A stretch of 10,837 nt of DNA. It comes from a bacterium. Its GTDB lineage: Bacteria > Zixibacteria > MSB-5A5 > GN15 > FEB-12. Shown piece after piece: positions 1 through 6,490 of the stretch. Both the position numbers and the translations under genes were made by a program. Position 1 is the stretch's first letter. The number at the start of each line of letters is the position of its first letter. The stretch spans positions 1 to 10,837 of the forward strand of contig JAUWMW010000056.1 in NCBI GenBank assembly GCA_030612965.1, read 5' to 3'. A model generated the notes under the pieces. That model did no database searches. It was not told the origin of the DNA and saw nothing but the letters and a program-made list of their open reading frames with translations.

Positions 1-34
1 CTATGCCGGATCAATCCAGCTTCATGGCTTAGCT

Positions 35-154
35 GGTATTCCTGCTCGGCAGATGTGGACATCTGCCGCTTGACATACTACAGTGGGGCAGACCGGGAGG
101 CCTGCCGCGCACAATAACATGGGTTTTTGGAAGGCTCCTGCGCGGGAATGACTT
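35..154. repeat. Composite palindromic intergenic repeat (two nested hairpins)
   Basis: On the plus strand the element opens with GGTATTCCTGCTCGG and closes with CTCCTGCGCGGGAATGAC, the same kind of ends as the right half of the repeat at 8659-8734. Its inside holds two similar hairpins. The first (47-68) has arms CGGCAGATG and CATCTGCCG around the loop TGGA. The second (87-106) has arms GGCAGACC and GGCCTGCC with one A/C mismatch around the loop GGGA. Both stems begin GGCAGA and end CTGCC. I see no convincing reading frame here; the open frames across it are short and lack recognisable protein character. It looks like a dispersed non-coding repeat, possibly MITE- or REP-like. Family membership is inferred from shape only. 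Confidence 0.5.
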
Positions 155-195
155 GCAACCCAAGAAAGCTGCTTTTCTGTCTCTTGTCCCAAGTT

Positions 196-220
196 CTTGA
201 ACACCGGCTAGCGGTTCAAG
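196..220 (-). terminator. Possible hairpin terminator after the nifX-like gene
   Basis: CTTGAA (196-201) pairs with TTCAAG (215-220), and an inner CCG/CGG pair extends the stem after a two-base bulge. The hairpin lies about 25 bases past the stop codon of the NifX-like gene. There is no run of T after it on the minus strand, so it is at best a weak or Rho-assisted terminator. Confidence 0.3.
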
Positions 221-244
221 ACATGTTCCGCTCACTATGAATGT

Positions 245-577
245 TCATATGATGTTCAGTTGCCCGCGCTTGGCCAACTCTATCGCATCGGCGACGGTTC
301 CGTCGGAAAATACGGCGGCCTTCACGTTCGCGACCTTGAAGACCTGGAGGGCCTTGGGACCGAAGTTCTGTGATACAACATAGTCGACATTCTTGTCCAC
401 TACGGCTTCCGCAGCTTTCACTCCCGCACCACCGGCGAGCTGAGAAATCTCCTGGTTGTCAAGCACCTCCAATTCGCCACTTCCAGTGTCATGAATGACG
501 ACGTACCTGGCTCTGCCAAAGCGTGGATCTATCTTGCTCGACAACTCTCTCCCCTCGGAAGCAACAGCTATTCTCAT
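245..577 (-). CDS. NifX/NifB-family iron-molybdenum cluster-binding protein
   Basis: A 110-residue single-domain protein of the dinitrogenase iron-molybdenum cofactor family (the NifX / NifB C-terminal / NafY fold). It opens MRIAVASEGRELSSKIDPRF, the typical start of the family: a first beta strand, then the S-x-IDPRFGRA segment. Around residues 49-55 it has GGAGVKA, followed by the usual strand DYVVSQNFGPKA near residues 65-76. Such stand-alone members bind or carry Fe-S or Mo-Fe-S clusters and occur widely outside nitrogen fixation; no other nif gene is visible here. I chose the start at 577 because GGAGAG lies five bases upstream and family members begin here. An earlier ATG at 592 overlaps the stop of the DUF1858 gene (ATGA) but has no clear ribosome site. 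It is the last gene of a two-gene unit with the DUF1858 gene. The substrate is unknown. Confidence 0.88.
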   Translation of the reverse strand: MRIAVASEGRELSSKIDPRFGRARYVVIHDTGSGELEVLDNQEISQLAGGAGVKAAEAVVDKNVDYVVSQNFGPKALQVFKVANVKAAVFSDGTVADAIELAKRGQLNII

Positions 578-588
578 GTTCTCTCCAT

Positions 589-801
589 TCATTTTGCTGA
601 TTTACCCAGTTCATTCAGGTCTTTGATGAATTGTCTAATATCATCTTCACCAAACCCTTTTTCTACGGCAGCTTCCTCGAGTGTTCCCCAGATCGGTTCT
701 CCACATTGAACACACCTGATTCCCTTTTTGCTCAAGTAAGAGACAGCTCCCGGGACCTCCTCAATCAAATCCTCGATTGAAGTATCATTTGTAATTCTCA
801 T
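589..801 (-). CDS. DUF1858 domain protein with a CxxC pair
   Basis: A 70-residue protein covering one DUF1858 domain (related to the N-terminal domain of ScdA/RIC-like proteins). Visible features are the opening TNDTSIEDLIEEVPGAVSYL, a CVQC pair at residues 30-33 after GIR, and the ending helix TLEEAAVEKGFGEDDI. Family proteins are often found fused or beside hybrid-cluster or Fe-S proteins and are thought to act through the cysteine pair in redox or cluster chemistry; the exact role is not established. The stop codon overlaps a possible ATG of the NifX-like gene, so the two are almost certainly translated together. The upstream ribosome site is weak. The 203 bases before it hold several dyads, described separately. 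Confidence 0.85.
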   Translation of the reverse strand: MRITNDTSIEDLIEEVPGAVSYLSKKGIRCVQCGEPIWGTLEEAAVEKGFGEDDIRQFIKDLNELGKSAK

Positions 802-900
802 CTTCGAAATACCAATCCAAAATCCGCCCAGGTTCTTTCATGCCCCATGTAATTCCGGAAACAGTCCTTCCGTGAAATCCGCGTCTTCATCGGTAACCTG

Positions 901-933
901 CACGGCCGTGATAAAATACGTTCAATTGTTGAA
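901..933. promoter_or_regulatory. Pair of short palindromes before the DUF1858 gene
   Basis: CACGGCCGTG at 901-910 is a perfect 10-bp palindrome. TTCAATTGTTGAA at 921-933 is a 5+3+5 palindrome. Both lie 100-130 bases before the start codon at 801, in the only large gap on this side. They could be operator sites; no promoter hexamers with good spacing were found next to them. Confidence 0.3.
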
Positions 934-961
934 ACATATCATCACAATCAATGGAGCCACG

Positions 962-990
962 CATGATCGGTTCTTATCCCACCGAGCATG
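962..990. promoter_or_regulatory. 10-bp inverted repeat between the cupin and DUF1858 genes
   Basis: CATGATCGGT (962-971) and ACCGAGCATG (981-990) form an inverted repeat with nine of ten bases matching and a 9-base spacer. The arm centres are 19 bp apart, about two helical turns, which fits a dimeric repressor site. It could also be a stem at the 3' end of the cupin transcript, since it begins 14 bases after that stop codon. There is no T run. Confidence 0.35.
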
Positions 991-1004
991 ATAGATTCCT
1001 GGTT

Positions 1005-1334
1005 CTATTGATCTTGTAACGTACACCAGGTAACCAGGATGATGGCTCCCGTCCTGGAAGCGAACGGGCCGTGCTCCACTGCTTTGGGAATCACGCGAAA
1101 AGTCCCGGATCGATATGTTTCACCCTTGCTTTCATATTCTCCCTCCAGTACATAGTGTAGCTCTGTATGGATGTGGGAATGGGCATCCATGCTCCACCCC
1201 GAGGGGATTTTGAGCAGAATGCTTCTTGGGGCTATACTGCCACCAACACTAAGTACTTTTTCCTCGGCCCCCCCAGAATAGCTTTCGGAAGCCTGCCATT
1301 TCATATCATTTACATTTACGCTCACCGCATTCAT
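1005..1334 (-). CDS. Small single-domain cupin protein
   Basis: A 109-residue cupin. Motif 1 is complete: G46, then H52-x-H54-x3-E58 and G65, within AHSHIHTELHYVLEG. Motif 2 is G77 to P83 and H88 (KAVEHGPF). Residues H52, H54, E58 and H88 should bind one metal ion. The rest is a short beta barrel ending in VTWCTLQDQ. Small cupins of this size include dioxygenases, isomerases and sensor domains, so the substrate cannot be named. I chose ATG at 1334 because GGAGG lies eight bases before it; an in-frame ATG at 1349 has its purine run directly against the start codon. The gene follows the radical SAM gene by 27 bases, so the two are probably co-transcribed. Confidence 0.85.
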   Translation of the reverse strand: MNAVSVNVNDMKWQASESYSGGAEEKVLSVGGSIAPRSILLKIPSGWSMDAHSHIHTELHYVLEGEYESKGETYRSGTFRVIPKAVEHGPFASRTGAIILVTWCTLQDQ

Positions 1335-1361
1335 CACCGGAACCTCCATTCCTATGTGGGT

Positions 1362-2288
1362 CTATCCACCCCTGGTGAAATGTCCGGGAAGTAGATACTC
1401 CTCACCATTATACTCAACATTGACTAGTTCTTTGTTTTCTACCATTTGTAGGACTACACCTGATTCGGAGAACTCTTTTTCTATCTCAGTTACCTGCTCC
1501 CGGCGCAGGGGGTGACGCGAACCGATTTCCAGAATGGCCTGTCTGGCATCTGAGAATTCCCCCAAACCGAATTGACCGGTCTCCAGCCCTGTTACCGGTA
1601 TAGCCCCTCCCATGATTTCCTGCGCTTTCAGAATAGTCTCCGGATCTGATGGCCTTACCCAGGGTTCTGCCGGCGGACGGATCGGGGTAAGAACATATAC
1701 CCTATCCGGGCTAATCATATCAATAGCGTTCTTGATACCCTGCAATTCCACGGTGGTATCATTCAGGTCCTTGATTAGCATAACCTCAATCCAAATCTGT
1801 TCGGAGTATTCGCGTCTGAAGTCTACCAGACCCTGCAGCATTTGCTCGAAACGGACATTCCGATGAGGTCTATTGATGATCCTGAACACTCGCTCACTGC
1901 AGGCATCCAAAGTTGGTATCACGACATCAGCTTTGCCAAGATCTTCTCTGACATCTTCCTTGAACAGTAGTGAACCATTTGTTATCACAGCCACAGGCAG
2001 GTGCAGTTCCTCTTTGGTACGCTGTATGAGCCAGCCTAAGTCTTTGTTCAGGGTGGGTTCACCATCGCCGACAAACGTGACATAGTCCGTTCCATCCTTC
2101 GGTGCTGACTCAATGATCTCAGCAAGGATATCTTCTTTGGGGAAAAAGCTCTTTCTCCCTGCTCGAAATTGTGTTGTCCTTCCCAACTGACAGTACACGC
2201 AGGAGTAAGAGCACGTCTTGGGTGGAATTGGGCTAACGCCCAGAGATCGTCCTAACCTGCGCGACGGAACGGGTCCATAAACGTACAT
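1362..2288 (-). CDS. Radical SAM protein, COG0731-like
   Basis: A 308-residue radical SAM enzyme. It starts YVYGPVPSRRLGRSLGVSP, a typical opening of the COG0731 group (relatives of the wybutosine enzyme Taw1/TYW1 found in bacteria and archaea without a flavodoxin domain). The 4Fe-4S site is C26-x3-C30-x2-C33 (CSYSCVYC). The SAM-binding segment is VGDGEPTL (73-80), followed by VITNGSL (101-107). Residues 165-205 complete the barrel (WIEVMLIKDLND, then DRVYVLTPIRPP). The last 60 residues look like a small helix-rich or winged-helix-like extension (HPLRREQVTEIEKEF). Bacteria do not make wybutosine, so the actual substrate is unknown. The ribosome site AAGGTG sits five bases before the ATG. The cupin follows closely. 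Confidence 0.88.
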   Translation of the reverse strand: MYVYGPVPSRRLGRSLGVSPIPPKTCSYSCVYCQLGRTTQFRAGRKSFFPKEDILAEIIESAPKDGTDYVTFVGDGEPTLNKDLGWLIQRTKEELHLPVAVITNGSLLFKEDVREDLGKADVVIPTLDACSERVFRIINRPHRNVRFEQMLQGLVDFRREYSEQIWIEVMLIKDLNDTTVELQGIKNAIDMISPDRVYVLTPIRPPAEPWVRPSDPETILKAQEIMGGAIPVTGLETGQFGLGEFSDARQAILEIGSRHPLRREQVTEIEKEFSESGVVLQMVENKELVNVEYNGEEYLLPGHFTRGG

Positions 2289-2358
2289 TATTTCACCTTC
2301 TCAACTACCATGCAGCGTCCACTGCGATTCTGTGTAATCATGTAACGACTTATCGGCA

Positions 2359-3528
2359 TCATACGAACAGTGCCTTTATCCTGTCAAAAGCCTTGTTGAT
2401 CTCGTCCAGGGGGACGCAGAATGAGAGTCTCAAGTGACTCTCGCCCGTCGGCCCAAAGGCTATGCCCGGTGTTGTTGACACTCTGCCGTTTCTCAAAAGG
2501 TTCTTGCAGAAAGCCATTGAGTCCTTTCCCTCCTCCAACAGTATTTTCGGAAACATGAGATAGGAGCCGTCCGGTTTGTAATATGCGAAAACCGAATCAA
2601 GATCATCAAGTCGTTCGCACATTAGATTGCGAGCGGCAAGATAGTGTGCCCTGAACTCTGAGATGCAATCCTGAGGACCCTCCAGGGCGGCAAGTGCTGC
2701 ATATTGAGATACTACCGGCGCGCATATAGCGAAGGGGATGTGTGCCTTCGTGACCTGTGGAATCAACGATTCATCCGCATGCAGGTAGCCGATACGCCAG
2801 CCTGTCATGGCGTATGTTTTCGTGAACGTGTAGCAACTGATAACATGCTCTTTCATTTCGGGAATAGAGGCTATAGAAAAGTGCTGGTGGCCGTCGAAGA
2901 CGAAGTACTCGTACGCTTCGTCCGTGACGATCATGAGGTTATGCTGCAATGCGAGCGAGGCCAATTCACGGAGTTCCTTCTCGGAGAAAACCGTGCCGGT
3001 CGGATTGTTGGGCGAGCAGCAGATGATCGCTTTCGTCCTGGAAGTGATTGCCTTTCTGATGGCGTCGAAATCAAGGGCGAAACCTTCTTCTTCGACAGTT
3101 GGGATCAATACCGGTTTCCCAGAAGCGATTACAACCTGCCGGATGTGGGTGGAATAGGTCGGGGTAAACAGAAGCACCTCATCTCCGGGATCGATTAACG
3201 CCATTACGGCGGCAGAGAGTCCTTCGATAGCGCCCACCGTAACGAGGATTTGCGAGATGTCAGCCTCTATATCGTTATCCCGTTTCAGTTTCTCGACTAT
3301 TGCCTTCCTCAGACTCACAAGACCGGCGTTCTCGGAGTATCCGCCCACAGAGCCATTTCTGATAGCTACAATGGCGCCTTCGTTAATGTGTTCGGGCGTG
3401 CCTGATGTCGGCTTTGCCCAGGATAGAAACGCTACATCATCGACTTCCTTTGACAATCTCGTCATCTCATGGATCGCCGATTTCGGAATCTGCGAGACTC
3501 TATTTGATATCCGGGGCGTTTTGTTCAT
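2359..3528 (-). CDS. PLP-dependent class I/II aminotransferase
   Basis: A 389-residue fold-type I aminotransferase of usual length. Seen in order: the substrate-loop region SVGGYSENAGLVSLRKAI (60-77), the cofactor site VGAIEGLSAAVMAL (98-111), CSPNNPTGTVFSEKEL (171-186) with the PLP-contacting asparagine, DEAYEYFVFDG (203-213), the Schiff-base lysine K237 in TFTKTYAMTGWRIGY, and R367 in HLRLSF, the carboxylate-binding arginine. The family includes aspartate, aromatic and alanine aminotransferases; the substrate cannot be set from sequence alone. The start at 3528 has GGAAGG upstream and begins MNKTPRISNRVSQIPKSAI, in line with homologs; a longer open frame to 3585 would run back over the candidate promoter and is unlikely. 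It is followed by the radical SAM gene 70 bases later. Confidence 0.9.
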   Translation of the reverse strand: MNKTPRISNRVSQIPKSAIHEMTRLSKEVDDVAFLSWAKPTSGTPEHINEGAIVAIRNGSVGGYSENAGLVSLRKAIVEKLKRDNDIEADISQILVTVGAIEGLSAAVMALIDPGDEVLLFTPTYSTHIRQVVIASGKPVLIPTVEEEGFALDFDAIRKAITSRTKAIICCSPNNPTGTVFSEKELRELASLALQHNLMIVTDEAYEYFVFDGHQHFSIASIPEMKEHVISCYTFTKTYAMTGWRIGYLHADESLIPQVTKAHIPFAICAPVVSQYAALAALEGPQDCISEFRAHYLAARNLMCERLDDLDSVFAYYKPDGSYLMFPKILLEEGKDSMAFCKNLLRNGRVSTTPGIAFGPTGESHLRLSFCVPLDEINKAFDRIKALFV

Positions 3529-3575
3529 CCTGTAACCTTCCCTGTTGTTCCCGGTTAAGACCACTATACAGTTAC

Positions 3576-3605
3576 AATATATCACTTCTTTTGTTTTTAT
3601 GACAG
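3576..3605 (-). promoter_or_regulatory. Possible sigma-70 promoter for the aminotransferase gene
   Basis: On the minus strand CTGTCA (3605-3600) and TATATT (3581-3576) are separated by 18 bases of AT-rich sequence. The -35 matches four of six and the -10 five of six consensus bases. It lies about 50 bases before the aminotransferase ATG, in the largest gap between this gene and the permease. Confidence 0.35.
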
Positions 3606-3645
3606 TTCCCGTTTGGAAAGCAGCTTCTGGTACTGTTCCGCCGCA

Positions 3646-4668
3646 TCATAACCATCCCCCGAAATAGACTAAAACACCCACTGCCAAACCGACAAACAGG
3701 TTGATTCCCTTGACCAGCAGGAAGCCCCATCGTGAGTGGGCTAACATTGGAAGCATACCGTGACCATCCTGGACAATGGAACTGGCAAGTAGTACGGCAA
3801 AAGGAACGGTCCCCTGAGCGTACAATGTGACAAAAAACAGGTGTGGGCCGGATTCCGGGATGATTCCAAGAAGACAGGCAACAAGAATTACAAGAAGCGC
3901 ATTAGCCTGAATGTACCCCTCCAAGTGCAACTGGTTGGTGATAATGTGAGCAACCAGGAGCGCCCCGAGGGTCCATAGGAAAATGCTTCGTGCATGTTTG
4001 AGAACTACATGTTTCCAGAGATGTTCCTGCAAGAAATGTTCAGGGACGGTGCTGGTGATAAAGAGCCCGCCCAATCCGGCAATCAATAAGGTTATGCGCT
4101 TCCAATCCCAGACCTGCGGTCCGATTAAGCCAATGGTTATCGTCAGCACAAACAACAGTAGAGCCACACTCAAAACACCTCTGGCCAAGGATAGGTGCCG
4201 CCATTGCATGAGTATGTTATCTTTTGGAAAACAATCGCAGATATCCGACTCATGAACTTCGAGTTGACAGCACGCCTCAAACCTGGTTTCGACCCGCTTT
4301 GATACGAGGAGATCTGTCAACCAACCAACTGCGAAGGCGATAACAACAAGAATTGCGGTCAGAAGAAGAGCTTTTTCAGGGAAAAGCGCCAACATTACAA
4401 ATGCTTCGTCGCCGCTGGTAGCAATCATGGCTGCGACCAATGCGCCAAATGACACAACCCGATGAGAGAACATGGCGACGACTGCAAAAGCACCCATACA
4501 GCCGGGAGTGGCGCCAAGGATAACTGCAAGAAGATACTGTGTCCACTTGTGCTTTGCTAAGCTGTTTTGCCATGACCCTTCGGTGATGACATTAACGTAC
4601 TCGATAACAAGCATCATCAACAAAACAAAGCCTGTAATCATCACCGCAGTGTTCAAACTGTCAATCAT
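3646..4668 (-). CDS. ArsP_2-type 10-TM permease (putative heavy-metal/manganese exporter)
   Basis: A 340-residue integral membrane protein of the family called putative 10-TM heavy-metal exporter (ArsP_2) or putative manganese transporter. Hydrophobic helices run through residues 7-28, 43-66, 72-96, 99-122, 164-185, 190-208, 228-248, 255-282, 286-300 and 315-338. Two similar signature loops mark the halves: LGATPGCMGAF (51-61) followed by TSGDEAFVML (84-93), and LGIIPESGPHLFFVTL (267-282) followed by VQDGHGMLPMLAHSR (299-313). The loop between the halves holds C133, C134, H139, C144 and C146, a likely metal-binding patch. The family's substrate has not been settled as far as I know. It starts 47 bases after the methyltransferase gene, with GGGAG nine to ten bases before the ATG. 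Confidence 0.85.
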   Translation of the reverse strand: MIDSLNTAVMITGFVLLMMLVIEYVNVITEGSWQNSLAKHKWTQYLLAVILGATPGCMGAFAVVAMFSHRVVSFGALVAAMIATSGDEAFVMLALFPEKALLLTAILVVIAFAVGWLTDLLVSKRVETRFEACCQLEVHESDICDCFPKDNILMQWRHLSLARGVLSVALLLFVLTITIGLIGPQVWDWKRITLLIAGLGGLFITSTVPEHFLQEHLWKHVVLKHARSIFLWTLGALLVAHIITNQLHLEGYIQANALLVILVACLLGIIPESGPHLFFVTLYAQGTVPFAVLLASSIVQDGHGMLPMLAHSRWGFLLVKGINLFVGLAVGVLVYFGGWL

Positions 4669-4715
4669 GTCACCCGGCTCCCACGTTGGGTCTTTTCAGA
4701 CTGCCGCAACACCTC

Positions 4716-5447
4716 TCAAACCTCTTTCCTGGCGCTAATCACTACAAATGATCCTTGACCATAGCCACTAACTACAGGTTCAACTTTCTCGACCTCATTC
4801 AAAGGATGAAAAATGGTTTGGACAATGTTAAAATGTCCAAGACCGGCTCGCTTAAGATGCGAAACGATCTCATCGACCGAGTAAAAAGTGGCGATCCCGT
4901 AGAACTTACTATCCCTTTTGTTCTTTTCATATAGCTTACCAAGCGGGGAATCACTATCCACAAAGCCTACGATAAAACGTCCTGTGCGTCTTAATACTCG
5001 GTGGGTTTCACGAAAGGCAGCATCAATGTCGTCAAGAAAGCAAACTGTCGTAACCATCAGAACGAAGTCAAACTGCGCATTCGCGAATGGAAGGCTCTCG
5101 GCAACACCGCTAGCTACCTTGATCCCCTTGTGTTTTGCGATTTCCCGCATACGAGAGGACGGTTCAACTCCGAATTCAACACGCAACGGGGCAGCAAAAC
5201 GGCCTGTTCCTACGCCGATTTCGAGTCCCTCTCCACTTTTTGGCAATTGCTCCCTAACCGCCTGGAGTTCCGAATAGTAGGCGAAATGGTTCTTCTCGAA
5301 CCATTCCTCATACTCCGTTGGGTGTCCTTCGAATGGTCCGATTCTTGCCACGACTGCTGGCTGCCTTCCTACTCTTGAAGAATCGACGTGATAGAGGTGA
5401 AACTCACCTCGCTTATCTCTTTCACCCAGAGGTTTTGCAGGCAGCAT
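4716..5447 (-). CDS. Class I SAM-dependent methyltransferase
   Basis: A Rossmann-fold methyltransferase of 243 residues as called. Motif I is EIGVGTGRF (76-84), the acidic end of strand 2 is GVEPS (93-97), GVAESLPF (114-121) is the usual adenine-side segment, and FDFVLMVTTVCFLDD (126-140) is motif IV. The sequence PFEGHPTEYEEWFEKN (38-53) is an N-terminal cap I recognise from methyltransferases of anaerobes; the substrate is unknown. The start is uncertain: the ATG at 5447 overlaps the SEC-C gene by 26 bases and has no good ribosome site, and the first 32 residues look unconserved. A GTG at 5351, with AGGAAGG twelve bases before it, would start right before the conserved cap. The permease gene follows by 47 bases. 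Confidence 0.87.
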   Translation of the reverse strand: MLPAKPLGERDKRGEFHLYHVDSSRVGRQPAVVARIGPFEGHPTEYEEWFEKNHFAYYSELQAVREQLPKSGEGLEIGVGTGRFAAPLRVEFGVEPSSRMREIAKHKGIKVASGVAESLPFANAQFDFVLMVTTVCFLDDIDAAFRETHRVLRRTGRFIVGFVDSDSPLGKLYEKNKRDSKFYGIATFYSVDEIVSHLKRAGLGHFNIVQTIFHPLNEVEKVEPVVSGYGQGSFVVISARKEV

Positions 5448-5595
5448 CCATTAGCTTGGCATTGAAATACTTCTGGTCCGATGTATAGTGACATCTCTTA
5501 TACTTCTTGCCGCTGCCGCACCAGCAGGGACTGTTGCGTCCAAGATTCACAGCAGACTTGGGAGGACGATTAAAAAGCTTATCAAAAAATCCCAT
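5422..5595 (-). CDS. Small SEC-C zinc-motif protein
   Basis: A 57-residue protein dominated by one SEC-C motif: GRNSPCWCGSGKKYKRCH, with C24-x-C26-x8-C35-H36, the zinc ligands known from the C-terminus of SecA and from many small proteins. Before it is a short amphipathic stretch, MGFFDKLFNRPPK, that could touch the membrane or a partner. SEC-C motifs bind zinc and can contact ribosomes or SecB; a stand-alone domain this short has no known role. I chose the ATG at 5595 because the open frame before it, back to 5745, is low-complexity and runs into the previous gene. It overlaps the ATG-start version of the methyltransferase gene, which points to coupled translation. Confidence 0.75.
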   Translation of the reverse strand: MGFFDKLFNRPPKSAVNLGRNSPCWCGSGKKYKRCHYTSDQKYFNAKLMDAACKTSG

Positions 5596-5702
5596 GACAA
5601 ATTTTTCCAACAGCCACCCCACATAACAATACGCGGGCTGGCTGTTCTGAGCGATGGTTCCTTTGCAAGAGGAATGTATCCGTAATTGCTGTCCTTTGAG
5701 AC

Positions 5703-5894
5703 TCAACCACCGCGAGTGAAAAGCACTTGATCGCAGGTCCAGCAAGCCTGCTCTTTCAGAGGCTTGTTACGGTCGACGTCCTTGTCGCACAGGTACATGA
5801 CGCCGTCATCACCGATGTAAACCCTCATGGGTCTGGCGCTTTCGTGCAGAATGCCTTCACCCAGCTTGGGCTTCTCTTGTTTCTTCTCAGTCAT
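5703..5894 (-). CDS. Small hypothetical protein with three cysteines
   Basis: A 63-residue soluble protein I do not recognise. After a charged start (MTEKKQEKPKLGEG) it has MRVYIGDDGVMYLCDKDVD, then QACWTCDQV near the end. C36, C51 and C54 (CWTC) with H17 could form a metal site, or the CxxC could be a thiol pair. The ribosome site GGAGG, eight bases before the ATG at 5894, is strong and settles the start over an in-frame ATG at 5924. It is 77 bases after the DUF2173 gene and 107 before the SEC-C gene, so it probably belongs to the sigma-54-driven unit. Confidence 0.7.
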   Translation of the reverse strand: MTEKKQEKPKLGEGILHESARPMRVYIGDDGVMYLCDKDVDRNKPLKEQACWTCDQVLFTRGG

Positions 5895-5971
5895 AACAGT
5901 TACCTCCATAGTGTATTGTTGCATCGTAATAGGGTACAGAGTTGTATATCATTCGCGATCAATCTTTAGTG

Positions 5972-6325
5972 CTAGTAGTTCATGGGCCGAGGACCAGTTC
6001 CTTCCGATCCGGCCAGGTCAATCATCAACTGGTTGTAATCTCCACGGCTGGTCTCGACAAACACGCGCGTGTTGCCAATTACAACCACCGAGTATTTACC
6101 ACCCCAAACTATCCAACCCATGAGCGGTTGCCAGTCCCTTTCTGACCTGTCATCAAGTGCCTTTAAGAATTCGCGGGAGCTTTCATTTTGCTGTACGCAC
6201 AGTCTAGCGCTCTTCATCAGGTCCTCCGGCAATTCACCAACCTTTCGAATAACCTTGCCATCGTCAGAGAACTGACCGGCTGCGACAACTCCCTTGATCT
6301 TCATTAACCTATCGAGTCCTATCAT
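5972..6325 (-). CDS. DUF2173 family protein
   Basis: A 117-residue protein that matches my memory of the DUF2173 family: MIGLDRLMKIKGVVAAGQFS at the start, DDGKVIRKVGELPEDL next, then W71 and GGKYSVVVIGNTRVFVET (75-92), and a final helix GDYNQLMIDL. The repeated beta strands around a central helix suggest a small roadblock/profilin-like alpha-beta fold; that is inference. The function is unknown. The start at 6325 has AAGGAG eight bases upstream; a longer frame to 6394 would run through the sigma-54 promoter and is rejected. A clear -24/-12 promoter lies just before it, which makes it the first gene under control of the neighbouring activator. Confidence 0.8.
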   Translation of the reverse strand: MIGLDRLMKIKGVVAAGQFSDDGKVIRKVGELPEDLMKSARLCVQQNESSREFLKALDDRSERDWQPLMGWIVWGGKYSVVVIGNTRVFVETSRGDYNQLMIDLAGSEGTGPRPMNY

Positions 6326-6333
6326 TGCATCAT

Positions 6334-6339
6334 CTCCTT
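6334..6339 (-). promoter_or_regulatory. Ribosome binding site of the DUF2173 gene
   Basis: AAGGAG on the minus strand, followed by ATGATGCA and then the start codon ATG at 6325. Two out-of-frame ATGs lie within the spacer and read MMQ before a TGA that overlaps the true start. The 8-base spacing favours the ATG at 6325. Confidence 0.65.
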
Positions 6340-6362
6340 CTCTATCGTTTGAACGGACTGAA

Positions 6363-6379
6363 CGCATATTCCATGCCAA
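6363..6379 (-). promoter_or_regulatory. Sigma-54 (-24/-12) promoter for the DUF2173 gene
   Basis: The minus strand reads TTGGCATGGAATATGCG. The GG (6377-6376) and GC (6365-6364) are exactly ten bases apart, as the sigma-54 consensus TGGCACG-N4-TTGCA demands; only the TT before GC is AT here. Transcription would start near 6352, leaving a 27-base leader that contains the ribosome site. A sigma-54 activator gene ends 183 bases upstream. Confidence 0.75.
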
Positions 6380-6408
6380 GACAATCACCCACAACTAGAG
6401 TAACGCCC

Positions 6409-6421
6409 TAACGCACTGATA
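6409..6421 (-). promoter_or_regulatory. IHF-like site
   Basis: The minus strand reads TATCAGTGCGTTA, one base away from the IHF consensus WATCAANNNNTTR, next to an AT-rich stretch (TATATAACTTTTT on the plus strand). It lies between the -24 element and the inverted repeat, where IHF usually bends DNA at sigma-54 promoters. The consensus is loose, so a chance match is possible. Confidence 0.35.
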
Positions 6422-6490
6422 TATAACTTTTTACGTTAGACATATTACCGATGAGACACCGACGGTTAAGAGTAGCTAATGATATGAAAC

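Noticed and set aside
29..235. Minus-strand open frames at 22-204 and 29-235
   Set aside because: They run through the palindromic repeat and a hairpin, have no ribosome site and no protein-like composition.
245..577. Nitrogen fixation locus
   Set aside because: Only a NifX-like domain is present; no nifH, nifD, nifK, nifE, nifN or full nifB is visible, and stand-alone NifX-like proteins are common without nitrogenase.
3630..3650. A second sigma-54 promoter before the aminotransferase gene
   Set aside because: GG-N10-GC spacing occurs, but the flanking bases TGGTTA and CGGC do not fit TGGCAC and TTGC.
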